DNA of 39,743 nucleotides from IMG/VR virus record IMGVR_UViG_3300022858_000173, positions 1 through 39,743 of that record; one strand, given 5' to 3'. The translations under genes and the position numbers were made by a program. A model generated the notes under the pieces. That model did no database searches. It saw only the letters and a program-made list of their open reading frames with translations, and was not told the origin of the DNA. This document shows positions 5,555 to 13,672 of the stretch, piece after piece. Within the stretch, counting starts at the first letter, position 1. Each line of letters starts with the position of its first letter. This stretch comes from a virus.

Positions 5555-7961
5555 AAGAAGCAAGATTGAATCTCGTTGCTATTGGTTGCCCGGTGCTTGG
5601 CTCGAACTTCCAATTATTTGCATTTTTATAAGTGGCATTTACCTCACTACATTCCACATCTTCATCTTCTTCGGCCACCAAAATGCCACCCAGCGTAGCG
5701 GTATTAACATCTGCACATTCTACATCTTCATAAGATACTGCAAAGGTCTGCACCACACTATCAGTGTTTAATTCCACATCCTCTCCATTGGCCAGAAGTT
5801 TTTGCATGAACTCGATCCACCCAAAAAGCGTGGTTCCAAACTGAACATTAAAAATTAAGTAATCTTTGAATTTCCCCTCTTTCTGTTTTGTCCTGATTGT
5901 CTGGATCACATATTCCGCGCTTATATTTCTGTTTATTGTTTCTACAATTGTCAAAAGCTGTCCAGTGTCTAATCCTTTCTGGTCAGTCCTGAATGTTCCT
6001 GTGATAATGGGGTTTCCAAATTCTTGCACCTTTGCTTGCGCCATACTCAATGCTGTCGCATCGTCTTGGATGTTTCTATCACTTATAGGGTCTAATTCAA
6101 AAATACCATCTCCCAAACCCAACGCTTTCAAGGCATTGGCCGAGGTGGAGTCTGTGTATTCAATATTGATTGGTAATCTTTCAAAATATGTAAACTTCAA
6201 AAATTCTCCTACGTCATAGGTTCGTTCACTATCTGTCGCGCGGACTGACTGTGCGTTTGAATTATAAACATAGTCGACCGTTGTTTCGTCGACAAGACCT
6301 TCTATTCCAGCTGTTTTTGTTGTGGCAAACTTTGAAAAAGTATCACCACTAGTTTGTGCTGTCACCGCCTCGACTGTAAAATTATCATCATCTACGTAGG
6401 TTATTTTTCTTACTGCGTTACTTCTAGTTCTATTGGTAATATAATCGCCAGTCACTAGCCCATGAGTCGTTGCTGTCACGTTGGTTGTCGTGGTTCCGGC
6501 TTCTGTTAAATCTGTACCTGTGTTGTCATCTAAAGTAATCTCTAGACCGCTAAACTTTGATGTCAAATTAAATTCTCTTTTTGCACTGTCGCCTTCTTTT
6601 ATTTCGGTATATTCAGAGTCTGATATTTTTTCCCCACCAAAAACCTTGATTCTATTTCCTAGACTCGAAGTATCCACTGTTATTTTTAAATCAGTAAAAT
6701 TGTTGCTTGTGTCGTTTATTTCATAAGGGGCGACAGTGTTTTCTTTTATTTTAAAATGTATATCTCTCTCATAATCGATGTACCATATTCTCTCCCACGC
6801 TTTGGCTATTTGATTGATAAGTTTTGCCGGGCTTAAATGTGGACTTCTATAATCATCAAAGTTATTTGTGCTTTCTACATTAAAACAAGTGAATGAACTA
6901 TCGTCGTTTACTCTTATTCCGTTTAAATTTATAGTTCCATCGGCTGTCTGCACTATTTCAATGTCACAATAATCTGCTGATGTCCAGTCTGGGGTTCCTG
7001 TTATTACTGCGTCTACTCCTCGACTTTTCATATATTGATAATCCTCGGAGTCTGTTAATTCAAAAGTAAACAAAGCATAATTTGAACTGTCGGATCCAAG
7101 TCGTATTTTCAAAGTGGTTATTTTAGCCTGATCAGTCGTTTGTCCCCATAACATTAAAAATCCTTTTGTAGGCTGTCCTGATGATACTCCAAAAAATTGC
7201 ACTAAATTCTTGCTTGTCGGAGTTGCGGACCACAACGCTGTACCACCTGAAAAAGTCCAAGGAAAAACTCCAGCTGATGTCGCTTCCAAAAAATTTGCCA
7301 GATCTACATTAGGATTGTCCCCATCACCCGACTCAATCCACTCCGCGCGTATAGCGGTTGCATTTGTATAACTTAGATTGTCTATGGTCGAGTTATAATT
7401 TACCGTTGTGTTCAAAAAATCGTTTATAATATATCTCGAATCAACATCTTCCCAAGTATCTGATATTCTTTTTTTGTCAAAAATCCGGGTATAGTCAGTA
7501 CCGGTTATTTTATATATAATCTTTTCCAAAATAACAATATTCTCATCTTGAACTTGCGCGATTGTCCCACCAAATATAAGTTCGCCTATCTGATCATCTG
7601 CACTCAATGAAATAACGGGAATTGCTGTTAGAACAATTGTTTTTGTGCTTTCGGTGTATGTTAACACTTCGGCCTTTTCAACGCTAGAATCGCCAATTTT
7701 GAGCCATATGAACTGCCCTGTACGGAAAGCATTGACCTCTAATTCATAGGTGTCTTTCAAAACAATTGTATCACCTGCGTGGCTTGATACTGTCGCCCCA
7801 TCATAAATCTTCAAATCCTGATTCTCCTCTGGTTTCGTTCCTTGAAATACATCAAAAGAGCAGACATCGGTTCGTTGTTGTATCTGCCCTTGTTTGGAGA
7901 ATGTGTTTGCTTCTACATCTCCGCTCCTATCAGTTGAATTTATATAGTAATATAATCCCAT
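5547..7961 (-). CDS. Large tail-tip / baseplate hub protein
   Basis: An 804-residue protein encoded directly after the tape measure, the place of the distal tail and tail-associated lysin or hub proteins in siphoviruses. The N-terminus (MGLYYYINSTDRSGDVEANT) and many strand-turn repeats suggest a mostly beta fold. The centre (about residues 370-560: LINQIAKAWERIWYIDYE, then EGDSAKREFNLTSKFSG) resembles hub proteins of the gp27/gp44 kind, but that is a weak resemblance. A short repeat near the C-terminus (YEDVECADVNTATLGG and EDEDVECSEVNATYK) contains paired acidic-Cys motifs. No peptidase or glycosidase motif was recognised. Confidence 0.6.
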   Translation of the reverse strand: MGLYYYINSTDRSGDVEANTFSKQGQIQQRTDVCSFDVFQGTKPEENQDLKIYDGATVSSHAGDTIVLKDTYELEVNAFRTGQFIWLKIGDSSVEKAEVLTYTESTKTIVLTAIPVISLSADDQIGELIFGGTIAQVQDENIVILEKIIYKITGTDYTRIFDKKRISDTWEDVDSRYIINDFLNTTVNYNSTIDNLSYTNATAIRAEWIESGDGDNPNVDLANFLEATSAGVFPWTFSGGTALWSATPTSKNLVQFFGVSSGQPTKGFLMLWGQTTDQAKITTLKIRLGSDSSNYALFTFELTDSEDYQYMKSRGVDAVITGTPDWTSADYCDIEIVQTADGTINLNGIRVNDDSSFTCFNVESTNNFDDYRSPHLSPAKLINQIAKAWERIWYIDYERDIHFKIKENTVAPYEINDTSNNFTDLKITVDTSSLGNRIKVFGGEKISDSEYTEIKEGDSAKREFNLTSKFSGLEITLDDNTGTDLTEAGTTTTNVTATTHGLVTGDYITNRTRSNAVRKITYVDDDNFTVEAVTAQTSGDTFSKFATTKTAGIEGLVDETTVDYVYNSNAQSVRATDSERTYDVGEFLKFTYFERLPINIEYTDSTSANALKALGLGDGIFELDPISDRNIQDDATALSMAQAKVQEFGNPIITGTFRTDQKGLDTGQLLTIVETINRNISAEYVIQTIRTKQKEGKFKDYLIFNVQFGTTLFGWIEFMQKLLANGEDVELNTDSVVQTFAVSYEDVECADVNTATLGGILVAEEDEDVECSEVNATYKNANNWKFEPSTGQPIATRFNLASFG

Positions 7962-7962
7962 A

Positions 7963-9444
7963 TTATCCCGCCATTGCTTGATTAAATTGCATTTTCTTTG
8001 TCAAAGCGTCGCCTATTACATCTACTAAATCTCTTTCGGATGTTACGTTTCCGCCGACGTTTACAATTAGTGTCATACCACCACCTTGTAATTTATGGTT
8101 TGGTACGATGTTCCCAGAGGTTGAGGGATTAAATAGTTCCGGTCCACGCTCGCCGACTAAAAATGATTTTCCAGATTGCACCGGTCCTCCATCTGCTCGT
8201 GCTGTTATGGCCGCCCCTATTTTTATTGCTCCACCTATACCGCTTGGCATAAGACTAGCCACTTTTTGCATCGCTTGAACAGCTTCTATTGCCACCTTTT
8301 TTATTTTTTCGTATGCTAAAATAACCTTTGACAATGCTGTCGTCATATAATCCCAACCAATAGATATATTATCAATCGCGCTACTTAAAACTTTCATTAC
8401 TTCTAATAACATTGGTAATACTTGTGTCCCTAGTTCCATCAATTGAACAGTATATTGGTTTTTTAATAATTGATATTGGTTTGCTACTGATTTTGTTGTT
8501 TCCTCATAAGCTGAACCTAGCGCGCCAGTCTTGATAGTCATATCAGCAAATATTTTATTGGCATTATCTCCGGTGCTACCCAAAAGCATCATTACTCCGT
8601 TCAAGGCTTCGACCGATCCAAACATGTCGGCTAATGGTATTCCTGATTCTTCGGATACTCTGTTTAATGATCTCATAGTTTCTACCAATCCATCATTTGT
8701 CAGTGTACTCTGTATGTTTGTAATATTTAGTTTATCGTATGCCATCTGCATCGCCTCCGTTGGTTTGATCAAATTTGACAAGGCTGCACGGGTTTGTGTA
8801 TAAGCTATTGACGCTTTCAAACCAGAAGTAGTCATGGCAGATGTGGTTGCTATCAATTCTTCAAAGCTTATTCCCAATGAATTTGCCAGTGGGGCTACTT
8901 GTCCAAAACCTCGAGCCAATTCAGAGACCGTCGTTTTTCCATTTTTAACCGCTAAAAAGAAAGAATTTGCAATACTATCTGCTTGGCTTGCGTCTATTCC
9001 AAAGGAATTAATTGCCGATGTAACAATGTCAGTTGCCTCTGCCGTTTCACCCAAACCTGCTACTGCCAATTCACCGGAATATCTTAATACATTAAGAGCA
9101 TCTGTCGTGTCGCTTATTCCTGCTGATACAATAGCATAAGCAGACGCTCCGAGGTCATCAGCGTCTTTTGGAATTACTTTTAATAATTTTTTGATTCCCT
9201 CTCCTAATCTATCAACAGATTTTCCCCCATCATCATACAATGTATTTATGTTGGCCAGCATCTGTTCAAATTTTACCGCGCTTTGGATAGCAGTTTTTGC
9301 CATGACAACACCAACTGCCGCAATTGCTGTTGCGGCCATTTTAGAAGCTGATTTTAACCTGTCCATTGACTTGCTTGTTTTGTTTAGTGTTGTACTAGCT
9401 TTATCAACAGCAGATACGACTATTTGTAGTTTTGGGTCTGCCAT
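7963..9444 (-). CDS. Tail tape measure protein
   Basis: Sets tail length and acts as chaperone-bound core of the tail tube. The 493 residues start with the TP901-type pattern (VVSAVDKASTTLNKTSKS), followed by Ala-rich hydrophobic and helical stretches. The core has SVKFEQMLANINTLYDDGG and repeated SGELAVAG-like helices. Near residues 430-450 are ADGGPVQSGK and LVGERGPELF, a signature of many tape measure proteins. It lies straight after the tail assembly chaperone pair. The length is short for the family, so a tail of roughly 70-80 nm is expected from the usual scaling of about 0.15 nm per residue. No sheath gene is present, fitting a siphovirus. Confidence 0.92.
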   Translation of the reverse strand: MADPKLQIVVSAVDKASTTLNKTSKSMDRLKSASKMAATAIAAVGVVMAKTAIQSAVKFEQMLANINTLYDDGGKSVDRLGEGIKKLLKVIPKDADDLGASAYAIVSAGISDTTDALNVLRYSGELAVAGLGETAEATDIVTSAINSFGIDASQADSIANSFFLAVKNGKTTVSELARGFGQVAPLANSLGISFEELIATTSAMTTSGLKASIAYTQTRAALSNLIKPTEAMQMAYDKLNITNIQSTLTNDGLVETMRSLNRVSEESGIPLADMFGSVEALNGVMMLLGSTGDNANKIFADMTIKTGALGSAYEETTKSVANQYQLLKNQYTVQLMELGTQVLPMLLEVMKVLSSAIDNISIGWDYMTTALSKVILAYEKIKKVAIEAVQAMQKVASLMPSGIGGAIKIGAAITARADGGPVQSGKSFLVGERGPELFNPSTSGNIVPNHKLQGGGMTLIVNVGGNVTSERDLVDVIGDALTKKMQFNQAMAG

Positions 9445-9445
9445 A

Positions 9446-9978
9446 TTACTTGTTTAGTGATTGTAAATATTTAATATGCTTTGCGTCTATTCCCCTTTTT
9501 TCATTCAAAAATTCAATTAACCATTTTGGCTGATCCATATATTCCTGATAGGTCCACATCATCTGTTCACATAACATTCCAATACTTATTCTTTCATTGT
9601 GCTTTCCTTTTCCGATTCTGACAAGTCTTTTGTATTCATTAATGGTTTTTTTTTTACTTCTTCTTCTTTTTCACTAATATTTTTTATCTCTTCCATTATA
9701 TCGTTTAAAATTTCATCGTTAGAGTCCAATAGTCTATTCAATATATCCTCGCTATTTTCATTAAATTCTACTACAAATTTTTCAATAGTTTTATTTTCTG
9801 TATTGGTTTGCATTTTTGCCAATAGTTCTGCTTGTACCATTGTTTCTAATTCTTTTGCATCAAAGTCTAACCCTTCGTATGGTGCCATTTTTATCTCTCT
9901 CATTTCTCTTGCTGTAAGCCAACACCTCAATTTAAAACTATATTTTTCTCTTTTAAAAAGTTTGGTTTCTTTTTCCAT
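9446..9978 (-). CDS. Tail assembly chaperone, long -1 frameshift product (GT-type)
   Basis: Counterpart of lambda gpGT. The zero frame reads 111 codons to a run of ten A (9655-9646, codons GTA AAA AAA AAA). A -1 slip re-reads base 9646 and enters an open frame of 66 codons plus TAA at 9448-9446, giving 177 residues. The extension contains MLCEQMMWTYQEYMDQPKWL and IEFLNEKRGIDAKHI, which looks like the helical T domain. It has no good start codon of its own, fills the otherwise empty 140 nt, and stops 1 nt before the tape measure ATG. In this family the extension binds the tape measure and the G part binds tail tube subunits. The slip site is seen; its use is inferred. Confidence 0.85.
9586..9978 (-). 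CDS. Tail assembly chaperone, short product (G-type)
   Basis: The unshifted 130-residue product, expected to be the abundant form. The N-terminal half (KLRCWLTAREMREIKMA) is the chaperone domain; the remainder is acidic and helical with Asn/Glu-rich segments, as is common in the family. It sits between the tail tube and tape measure genes, the conserved place for this protein. The A run used for slippage is at codons 109-111, leaving 19 zero-frame residues (PLMNTKDLSESEKESTMKE) after it. It needs no catalysis and is not part of the virion in lambda. Confidence 0.8.
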   Translation of the reverse strand: MEKETKLFKREKYSFKLRCWLTAREMREIKMAPYEGLDFDAKELETMVQAELLAKMQTNTENKTIEKFVVEFNENSEDILNRLLDSNDEILNDIMEEIKNISEKEEEVKKKPLMNTKDLSESEKESTMKE

Positions 9979-10155
9979 ATATTTGATTTTTTAATGAAAA
10001 TATGTTATTAATTAATTATAACTCTTAATGCAATTTTATGAATAAATCTGACAATTCTTCTTTTTTAGACTCATCAGCTAGAAGATGTTGCTCCGGATGT
10101 TTAATTATTATAATACTTTTTATCTTCCTGATATTCCTATCAGTCTTGTAAATAG

Positions 10156-10177
10156 AGAGGGGCAATTAAGCCCCTCT
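10156..10177. terminator. Hairpin terminator after the tail tube gene
   Basis: Arms AGAGGGGC (10156-10163) and GCCCCTCT (10170-10177) make a perfect 8-bp GC-rich stem with a 6-nt loop, 9 nt beyond the tail tube stop. On the plus strand it is followed by TTTTT. On the minus (coding) strand the U tract is poorer (CTATTT), so it may only weaken read-through from the highly expressed tail tube gene into the chaperone. The 200 nt between 9979 and 10185 otherwise hold no convincing gene. Confidence 0.7.
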
Positions 10178-10185
10178 TTTTGTTT

Positions 10186-11607
10186 CTAGTAAACTGCAAC
10201 GTCAGTCACCAAGAGTGCTTTCATTGTAAATCCATCATCTGAACTATTGTAAAGATTAAATGGCATTTCCTGATTAAGTAAATCATCTTCGCTTATATTT
10301 GCATTGAAAGGATCAAATATTACTTTTGGTAATCTCCAATCAATTTGGTAATACTGGCCTGTGGTTCCGATTTGGCTTCCTGTGTGAACTACCTGTATAG
10401 CTGTTTCTGTACTATGTCGTAATCTATCAATATATGTATCGTCAGTATAAGTCTTTGTTAAACTTCCATTTCCTGTTAAGCCTTTTAGATAAGTTGCTGC
10501 TGGAAATCTATTTAATACATTTACACCATTTGCACAATATCTATCTTCTGTATCATTCATCAAAACAATTTCAAAGTCCTCTATACAAGTGGCCGAGGCT
10601 GCAACTGTCGCTGTGATAGCATCGCCAATCCTTACTTCTGATCCACCAATCCAACTAAACTCGCTGTCAATTGTATAGCTTGGAGTTTGTGGAGCGAGCA
10701 TGATCAAATCTCCTGGTAATACAGTAGTTTCTAAATTTGGTATAGCTATTGATGTTTCACTAGGTAAAGATGTTAATGTTTGTGTTTTTGTACTTGCTGC
10801 ACTAAAGTCTAAAAATCCAGTTCCCGGTCTATAAATTTTAATTATATCTCCAGCCACTAATCCTGTTGTCTGATCAACAGTAATTCCAACTGGTGTTCCA
10901 ACAGCTGATACAGTAGTTTTAACTCTAGCATGAATAAACTGTGCGCGGGCTACCATTGAAATACCAGCAGTGATTATATTATCACTCTGAGCCACAGAGT
11001 CTAATCCTTTAAATCTCACACCTGTATATCGATATGCTTTGTCTGCTAATCCAATTTCTACTGTAAATGTTGGCAAACTTGATTGTGGTGCTAAAAATTG
11101 ATGTCCATATACTGTGGCATCGTGTTGAGTCAAAGTTCCTGTTCCTGTTCCTGCACCACTACCATTTGTAATTGTTTCGCCGTCTGTAAATTCTCCGTTT
11201 GGTGATGTCACTAACAAATAATCTAACTCACTTGAAACATAAGCGACAGTGGCTGTCTTTGCTGATGATCCACCAGTTACAGTATCAGCAATAGCCCAAT
11301 TACCCGATGCTGTTGTCATCTTCATTAGCTGTCCAGATGTCACTGCACCAAATACACCTTTTAGGAAATACCCCATTGTCTTTGGTTCGGCCAAAATGTT
11401 TAGAGTTCCGTTTGGTCCAGCTATGATTTTTGAAATACCACGCAAATTCATGGTTCTCTCGCCAGATACGGGGGTTGCCGGAACTACTCCGTATTCTGTT
11501 ACTATATCTTCGCTCATTAGTGGAACGAAGACTGTCGGTTTTACAGCGGTATTCTCCGCGACTTCGGCGACTAGCGCTAGATAACCTTCTCTTGAATATG
11601 ATCCCAT
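10186..11607 (-). CDS. Major tail tube protein
   Basis: A 473-residue, Gly/Thr/Ser-rich, mostly beta protein placed immediately before the chaperone and tape measure genes, where the tail tube subunit is always found in siphoviruses. The start MGSYSREGYLALVAEV and the end (DWRLPKVIFDPFNANISEDD, then MKALLVTDVAVY) fit tail tube proteins of the beta-barrel type. At 473 residues it is long for the family; the middle (about 80-170 with GEFTDGETITNGSG, and 220-300 with AGDIIKIYRPGTG) reads like inserted surface domains. It starts 5 nt after the 78-residue gene, and both lie behind the promoter at 11.92 kb. Confidence 0.8.
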   Translation of the reverse strand: MGSYSREGYLALVAEVAENTAVKPTVFVPLMSEDIVTEYGVVPATPVSGERTMNLRGISKIIAGPNGTLNILAEPKTMGYFLKGVFGAVTSGQLMKMTTASGNWAIADTVTGGSSAKTATVAYVSSELDYLLVTSPNGEFTDGETITNGSGAGTGTGTLTQHDATVYGHQFLAPQSSLPTFTVEIGLADKAYRYTGVRFKGLDSVAQSDNIITAGISMVARAQFIHARVKTTVSAVGTPVGITVDQTTGLVAGDIIKIYRPGTGFLDFSAASTKTQTLTSLPSETSIAIPNLETTVLPGDLIMLAPQTPSYTIDSEFSWIGGSEVRIGDAITATVAASATCIEDFEIVLMNDTEDRYCANGVNVLNRFPAATYLKGLTGNGSLTKTYTDDTYIDRLRHSTETAIQVVHTGSQIGTTGQYYQIDWRLPKVIFDPFNANISEDDLLNQEMPFNLYNSSDDGFTMKALLVTDVAVY

Positions 11608-11612
11608 ATGTT

Positions 11613-11849
11613 TTATTTTTTAGGTTTATTATTTTTTTCTGCGACATCTTCGACGTTAGATGCCTCTAATTCGTTAGTTTTGGGTGTTTTTAGTGTTTTT
11701 TCCACCTTTTTGGTGTCCTTACTCATTTGCTTGACCAACCCCCTTGAAATCAGCGTATTTGCTGTTTCGTACGGGATCTCCATTTCCACACCCTTTTGGA
11801 CTTTTGGTTGTCCCGGGATATAGAAATCTTCTAAAACTTGTACTTTCAT
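11613..11849 (-). CDS. Small protein with N-terminal DUF7210-like domain
   Basis: A 78-residue protein. The first 40 residues (MKVQVLEDFYIPGQPKVQKG, then ANTLISRGLVKQ) show a short beta barrel-helix pattern in which a ligand-like loop is followed by a helix ending in GLV. Two other genes here, 19332-19577 and 23987-24313, carry the same pattern. The C-terminal half is charged and disordered. Such proteins usually lie between head or tail structural genes of phages and may be minor structural or assembly factors; no function is established. It is first behind the promoter and leader hairpin at 11.87-11.94 kb. Confidence 0.6.
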   Translation of the reverse strand: MKVQVLEDFYIPGQPKVQKGVEMEIPYETANTLISRGLVKQMSKDTKKVEKTLKTPKTNELEASNVEDVAEKNNKPKK

Positions 11850-11873
11850 ATTTTTCTATATTAATAAATAAAA

Positions 11874-11891
11874 AGTCAGCTTTCGCCGACT
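11874..11891 (-). promoter_or_regulatory. Leader hairpin with GAAA loop before the tail tube operon
   Basis: AGTCGGC, a GAAA tetraloop and GCTGACT form a 7-bp stem (one G-U pair) on the minus strand, followed by TTTTTATTT, so it looks like a weak intrinsic terminator. An AACTCC box lies just upstream, at 11902-11897. It is placed between promoter and first gene, as at 5.5 kb. Confidence 0.6.
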
Positions 11892-11912
11892 CTCAAGGAG
11901 TTCTTTTAATAT

Positions 11913-11940
11913 ATTATACCACACTTTATGGTCGTGACAA
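11913..11940 (-). promoter_or_regulatory. Promoter for the tail tube operon
   Basis: TTGTCA at 11940-11935, 16-nt spacer, TATAAT at 11918-11913 with extended -10 TGTGG. It overlaps the 3' end of the tail terminator gene, so structural genes are split into separately started transcripts. Confidence 0.7.
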
Positions 11941-12420
11941 AATATCTGTTGTGGCTGTTAAGTTTATGTCACATTCTAATCTCCAAAAAGTTCCTGATTC
12001 ACTTGGCACAATTGTATAGTCTACATTTATATCGTTATTAAACAAAAAATTGTTGGTTCTGATGTTAGAGCGTAGTATTCCGAGTACTGTATCAGCTTTT
12101 AGCACACTGGTTGTTTCTCTTTCTTCTGCCAGTTTATACATTGCCTCCTGATGTTTGATAGTTTCATCTACTCCATTTTCGCTCATGTAGCTAGTCAGGT
12201 GGTCTACCAATTTAACCGTTATGTCATAGGTGTATTGATCCTTGCATGTGGATAGTGCTATTACATTCGTTGAGTTTCCATAAACCATAAGCGCGCGCAT
12301 GTAACTTTTTGGCACGACTTCCGGGTTGACCTTTCCTTTATAAAAAGTTTTTATTTTAGTTTCATTATCGTTTATCGATGCTTTCATTAGGTCTAAAATT
12401 GTTTGTAGTACATCATCCAT
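11926..12420 (-). CDS. Tail terminator / tail completion protein
   Basis: A 164-residue protein between the gpG-like gene and the tail tube operon, the usual place of the protein that caps the tail tube and joins it to the head (lambda gpU, SPP1 gp17 type). The start MDDVLQTILDLMKASINDNE, a middle strand region (YDITVKLVDHLTSYM), and a beta-rich end (TIVPSESGTFWRLECDINLT) agree with that alpha/beta fold. There is no diagnostic motif, so the call rests on order, length and predicted architecture. It begins 1 nt after the preceding gene's stop. Confidence 0.6.
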   Translation of the reverse strand: MDDVLQTILDLMKASINDNETKIKTFYKGKVNPEVVPKSYMRALMVYGNSTNVIALSTCKDQYTYDITVKLVDHLTSYMSENGVDETIKHQEAMYKLAEERETTSVLKADTVLGILRSNIRTNNFLFNNDINVDYTIVPSESGTFWRLECDINLTATTDILSRP

Positions 12421-12421
12421 A

Positions 12422-12889
12422 TTATTTTTTGATTATTTTTATAGCGTACTCGTTTACTCTTTTCATCAATACTGTGATTGTCTTTGAGGTAATTGATAAC
12501 ATTTTTCTTTGTGGTGGTTTGTTTCCCGATCCTAGCTGATGATATTTAAAATAATTTACATCATTTTTAATTATCAATTTTGTTCTACTCACTACCTTTT
12601 CAAATCCTTTCTTTAGCTTACCTGTCCACACAAGTTTTTTGTTGGTTTGAATTGGGTTCTTTTTATAATATCCACTTCTTGTCGCTCTCATTTTAAGAGT
12701 TGAAGCACTCAATTCTTTCCACTTATCCCCAATTGCACCACCTTGTTTTTGAAAGTTATCCACACCGTACATTTTAAGTAAATCATCTCCAGCTTCTTTA
12801 AATGGTTTTTTAAAATTCTTTATATCTTTCGCTACTTGATTCAGTTTTTTTGTCACTTGTCTTGAGTCTAGCGAAATTTTAAGATCCAT
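12422..12889 (-). CDS. Phage virion morphogenesis protein (Mu gpG / tail completion type)
   Basis: A 155-residue protein matching the virion morphogenesis family: VDNFQKQGGAIGDKWKELS, then STLKMRATRSGYYKK, LVWTGKLKKGFEK, and a YFKYHQLGSG-KPPQRKML ending. The conserved logic is a 'WxxL...T...R...L..TG.L' core followed by the 'YHQxGxxxxPxRxxL' tail. Members take part in head-tail joining. It is flanked by DUF1320 upstream and the terminator-like protein downstream, as in Mu-like and many siphoviral connector modules. Spacing to both neighbours is 1 nt, indicating one transcript. Confidence 0.8.
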   Translation of the reverse strand: MDLKISLDSRQVTKKLNQVAKDIKNFKKPFKEAGDDLLKMYGVDNFQKQGGAIGDKWKELSASTLKMRATRSGYYKKNPIQTNKKLVWTGKLKKGFEKVVSRTKLIIKNDVNYFKYHQLGSGNKPPQRKMLSITSKTITVLMKRVNEYAIKIIKK

Positions 12890-12890
12890 A

Positions 12891-13337
12891 TTAAAAGGTT
12901 TTATTCATTGAAAATTTTGAGGCTGTGCTATCAGTTGCGTCTTTTTCACTACTTGCGTTCGTTGGATAAAATGCCGGTTGGTGTAGGGTCGCGCGCGTTA
13001 ATTCTTCTCCCGTATTTCCATAAAGTTTCAAGATACCTGTCTTGATCTTATCAATTTGGGCCATTGCCCAATCTACTCTGTTTTTCCAACCTTTATCAGT
13101 GTCGTTTGTTTCTTCGCCATATTCGTTAGCGTATAAAAGACCTATGGCTATGTGACGACTAATTGTTTCAATAATATCTGGTGTTTCCGTCAATGGTATT
13201 GAGTATCTCTCTCCTATTGAGGCATCTATAACATTATCAGCACCACCTATATAGCTGCCTATGGTAGTTTTTGATATGTTTTCTATGTTACGAAAGCCGG
13301 AAGCTTCACGTACTTTTTTTTCTGTTGTATATGCCAT
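12891..13337 (-). CDS. DUF1320 (Mu gp36-like) head-tail connector
   Basis: A 148-residue protein of the Mu gp36 type. The family pattern is visible: a short start (AYTTEKKVREASG), a helix ending in IDASIGERYSIPLTETPDI, and a helical bundle (SRHIAIGLLYANEYG, then KGWKNRVDWAMAQIDKIKTG). The C-terminal 35 residues are Thr/Ser-rich. Proteins of this family form an adaptor ring below the portal. It precedes the gpG-like gene, as in Mu-type morphogenesis blocks. Confidence 0.78.
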   Translation of the reverse strand: MAYTTEKKVREASGFRNIENISKTTIGSYIGGADNVIDASIGERYSIPLTETPDIIETISRHIAIGLLYANEYGEETNDTDKGWKNRVDWAMAQIDKIKTGILKLYGNTGEELTRATLHQPAFYPTNASSEKDATDSTASKFSMNKTF

Positions 13338-13341
13338 ATAA

Positions 13342-13668
13342 TTATGTTGTTGTTACGTCTTGTTGAATAGAAAAAATATCAAAGGCTACAGTAAACACAT
13401 TGGTTTCATCGCTAATTTGCACATCATAAAAGTAGTCACCAACTGTTTGAGCGGTATTTGTTTTTGTAATTGTAAATACTCCAACTCCTGAAGTGGGTGT
13501 TGAAATTGTGGCCGTACTTTGAAATATGCCGGGGTCTGCATCTGTTTTATTTTCCTTTACTGTCATTACCATTGCATAAGATGTCAAATCAAAAGCGTCG
13601 CCATCAGAATTAGTGACCGTCACTGTGATTGTTCTTGAATCTCCTTTGAATATTGTTATTTTTGACAT
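13342..13668 (-). CDS. Small beta-sandwich structural protein
   Basis: A 108-residue protein that looks like a single immunoglobulin-like or BppU-N-like domain: ITIFKGDSRTITVTVTNSDG, then DLTSYAMVMTVKEN, GVGVFTITKT and a closing YDVQISDETN strand pair. Such domains occur at the N-terminus of baseplate upper proteins and as separate virion decoration proteins. Here it lies between the large 747-residue fibre-like gene and the connector genes, 4 nt from each, so it may attach that fibre to the virion. This role is inferred. Confidence 0.55.
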   Translation of the reverse strand: MSKITIFKGDSRTITVTVTNSDGDAFDLTSYAMVMTVKENKTDADPGIFQSTATISTPTSGVGVFTITKTNTAQTVGDYFYDVQISDETNVFTVAFDIFSIQQDVTTT

Positions 13669-13672
13669 ATGA

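Noticed and set aside
10022-10175. Possible TTG-start small gene between tail tube and chaperone (ending IIIIKHPEQHLLADESKKEE...)
   Set aside because: The peptide looks protein-like, but the only usable start is a TTG inside the terminator hairpin and no ribosome site is seen.
11300-11647. Minus-strand 115-codon frame inside the tail tube gene
   Set aside because: Shadow frame, Arg/Ser-rich, inside a clearly coding tail tube gene.
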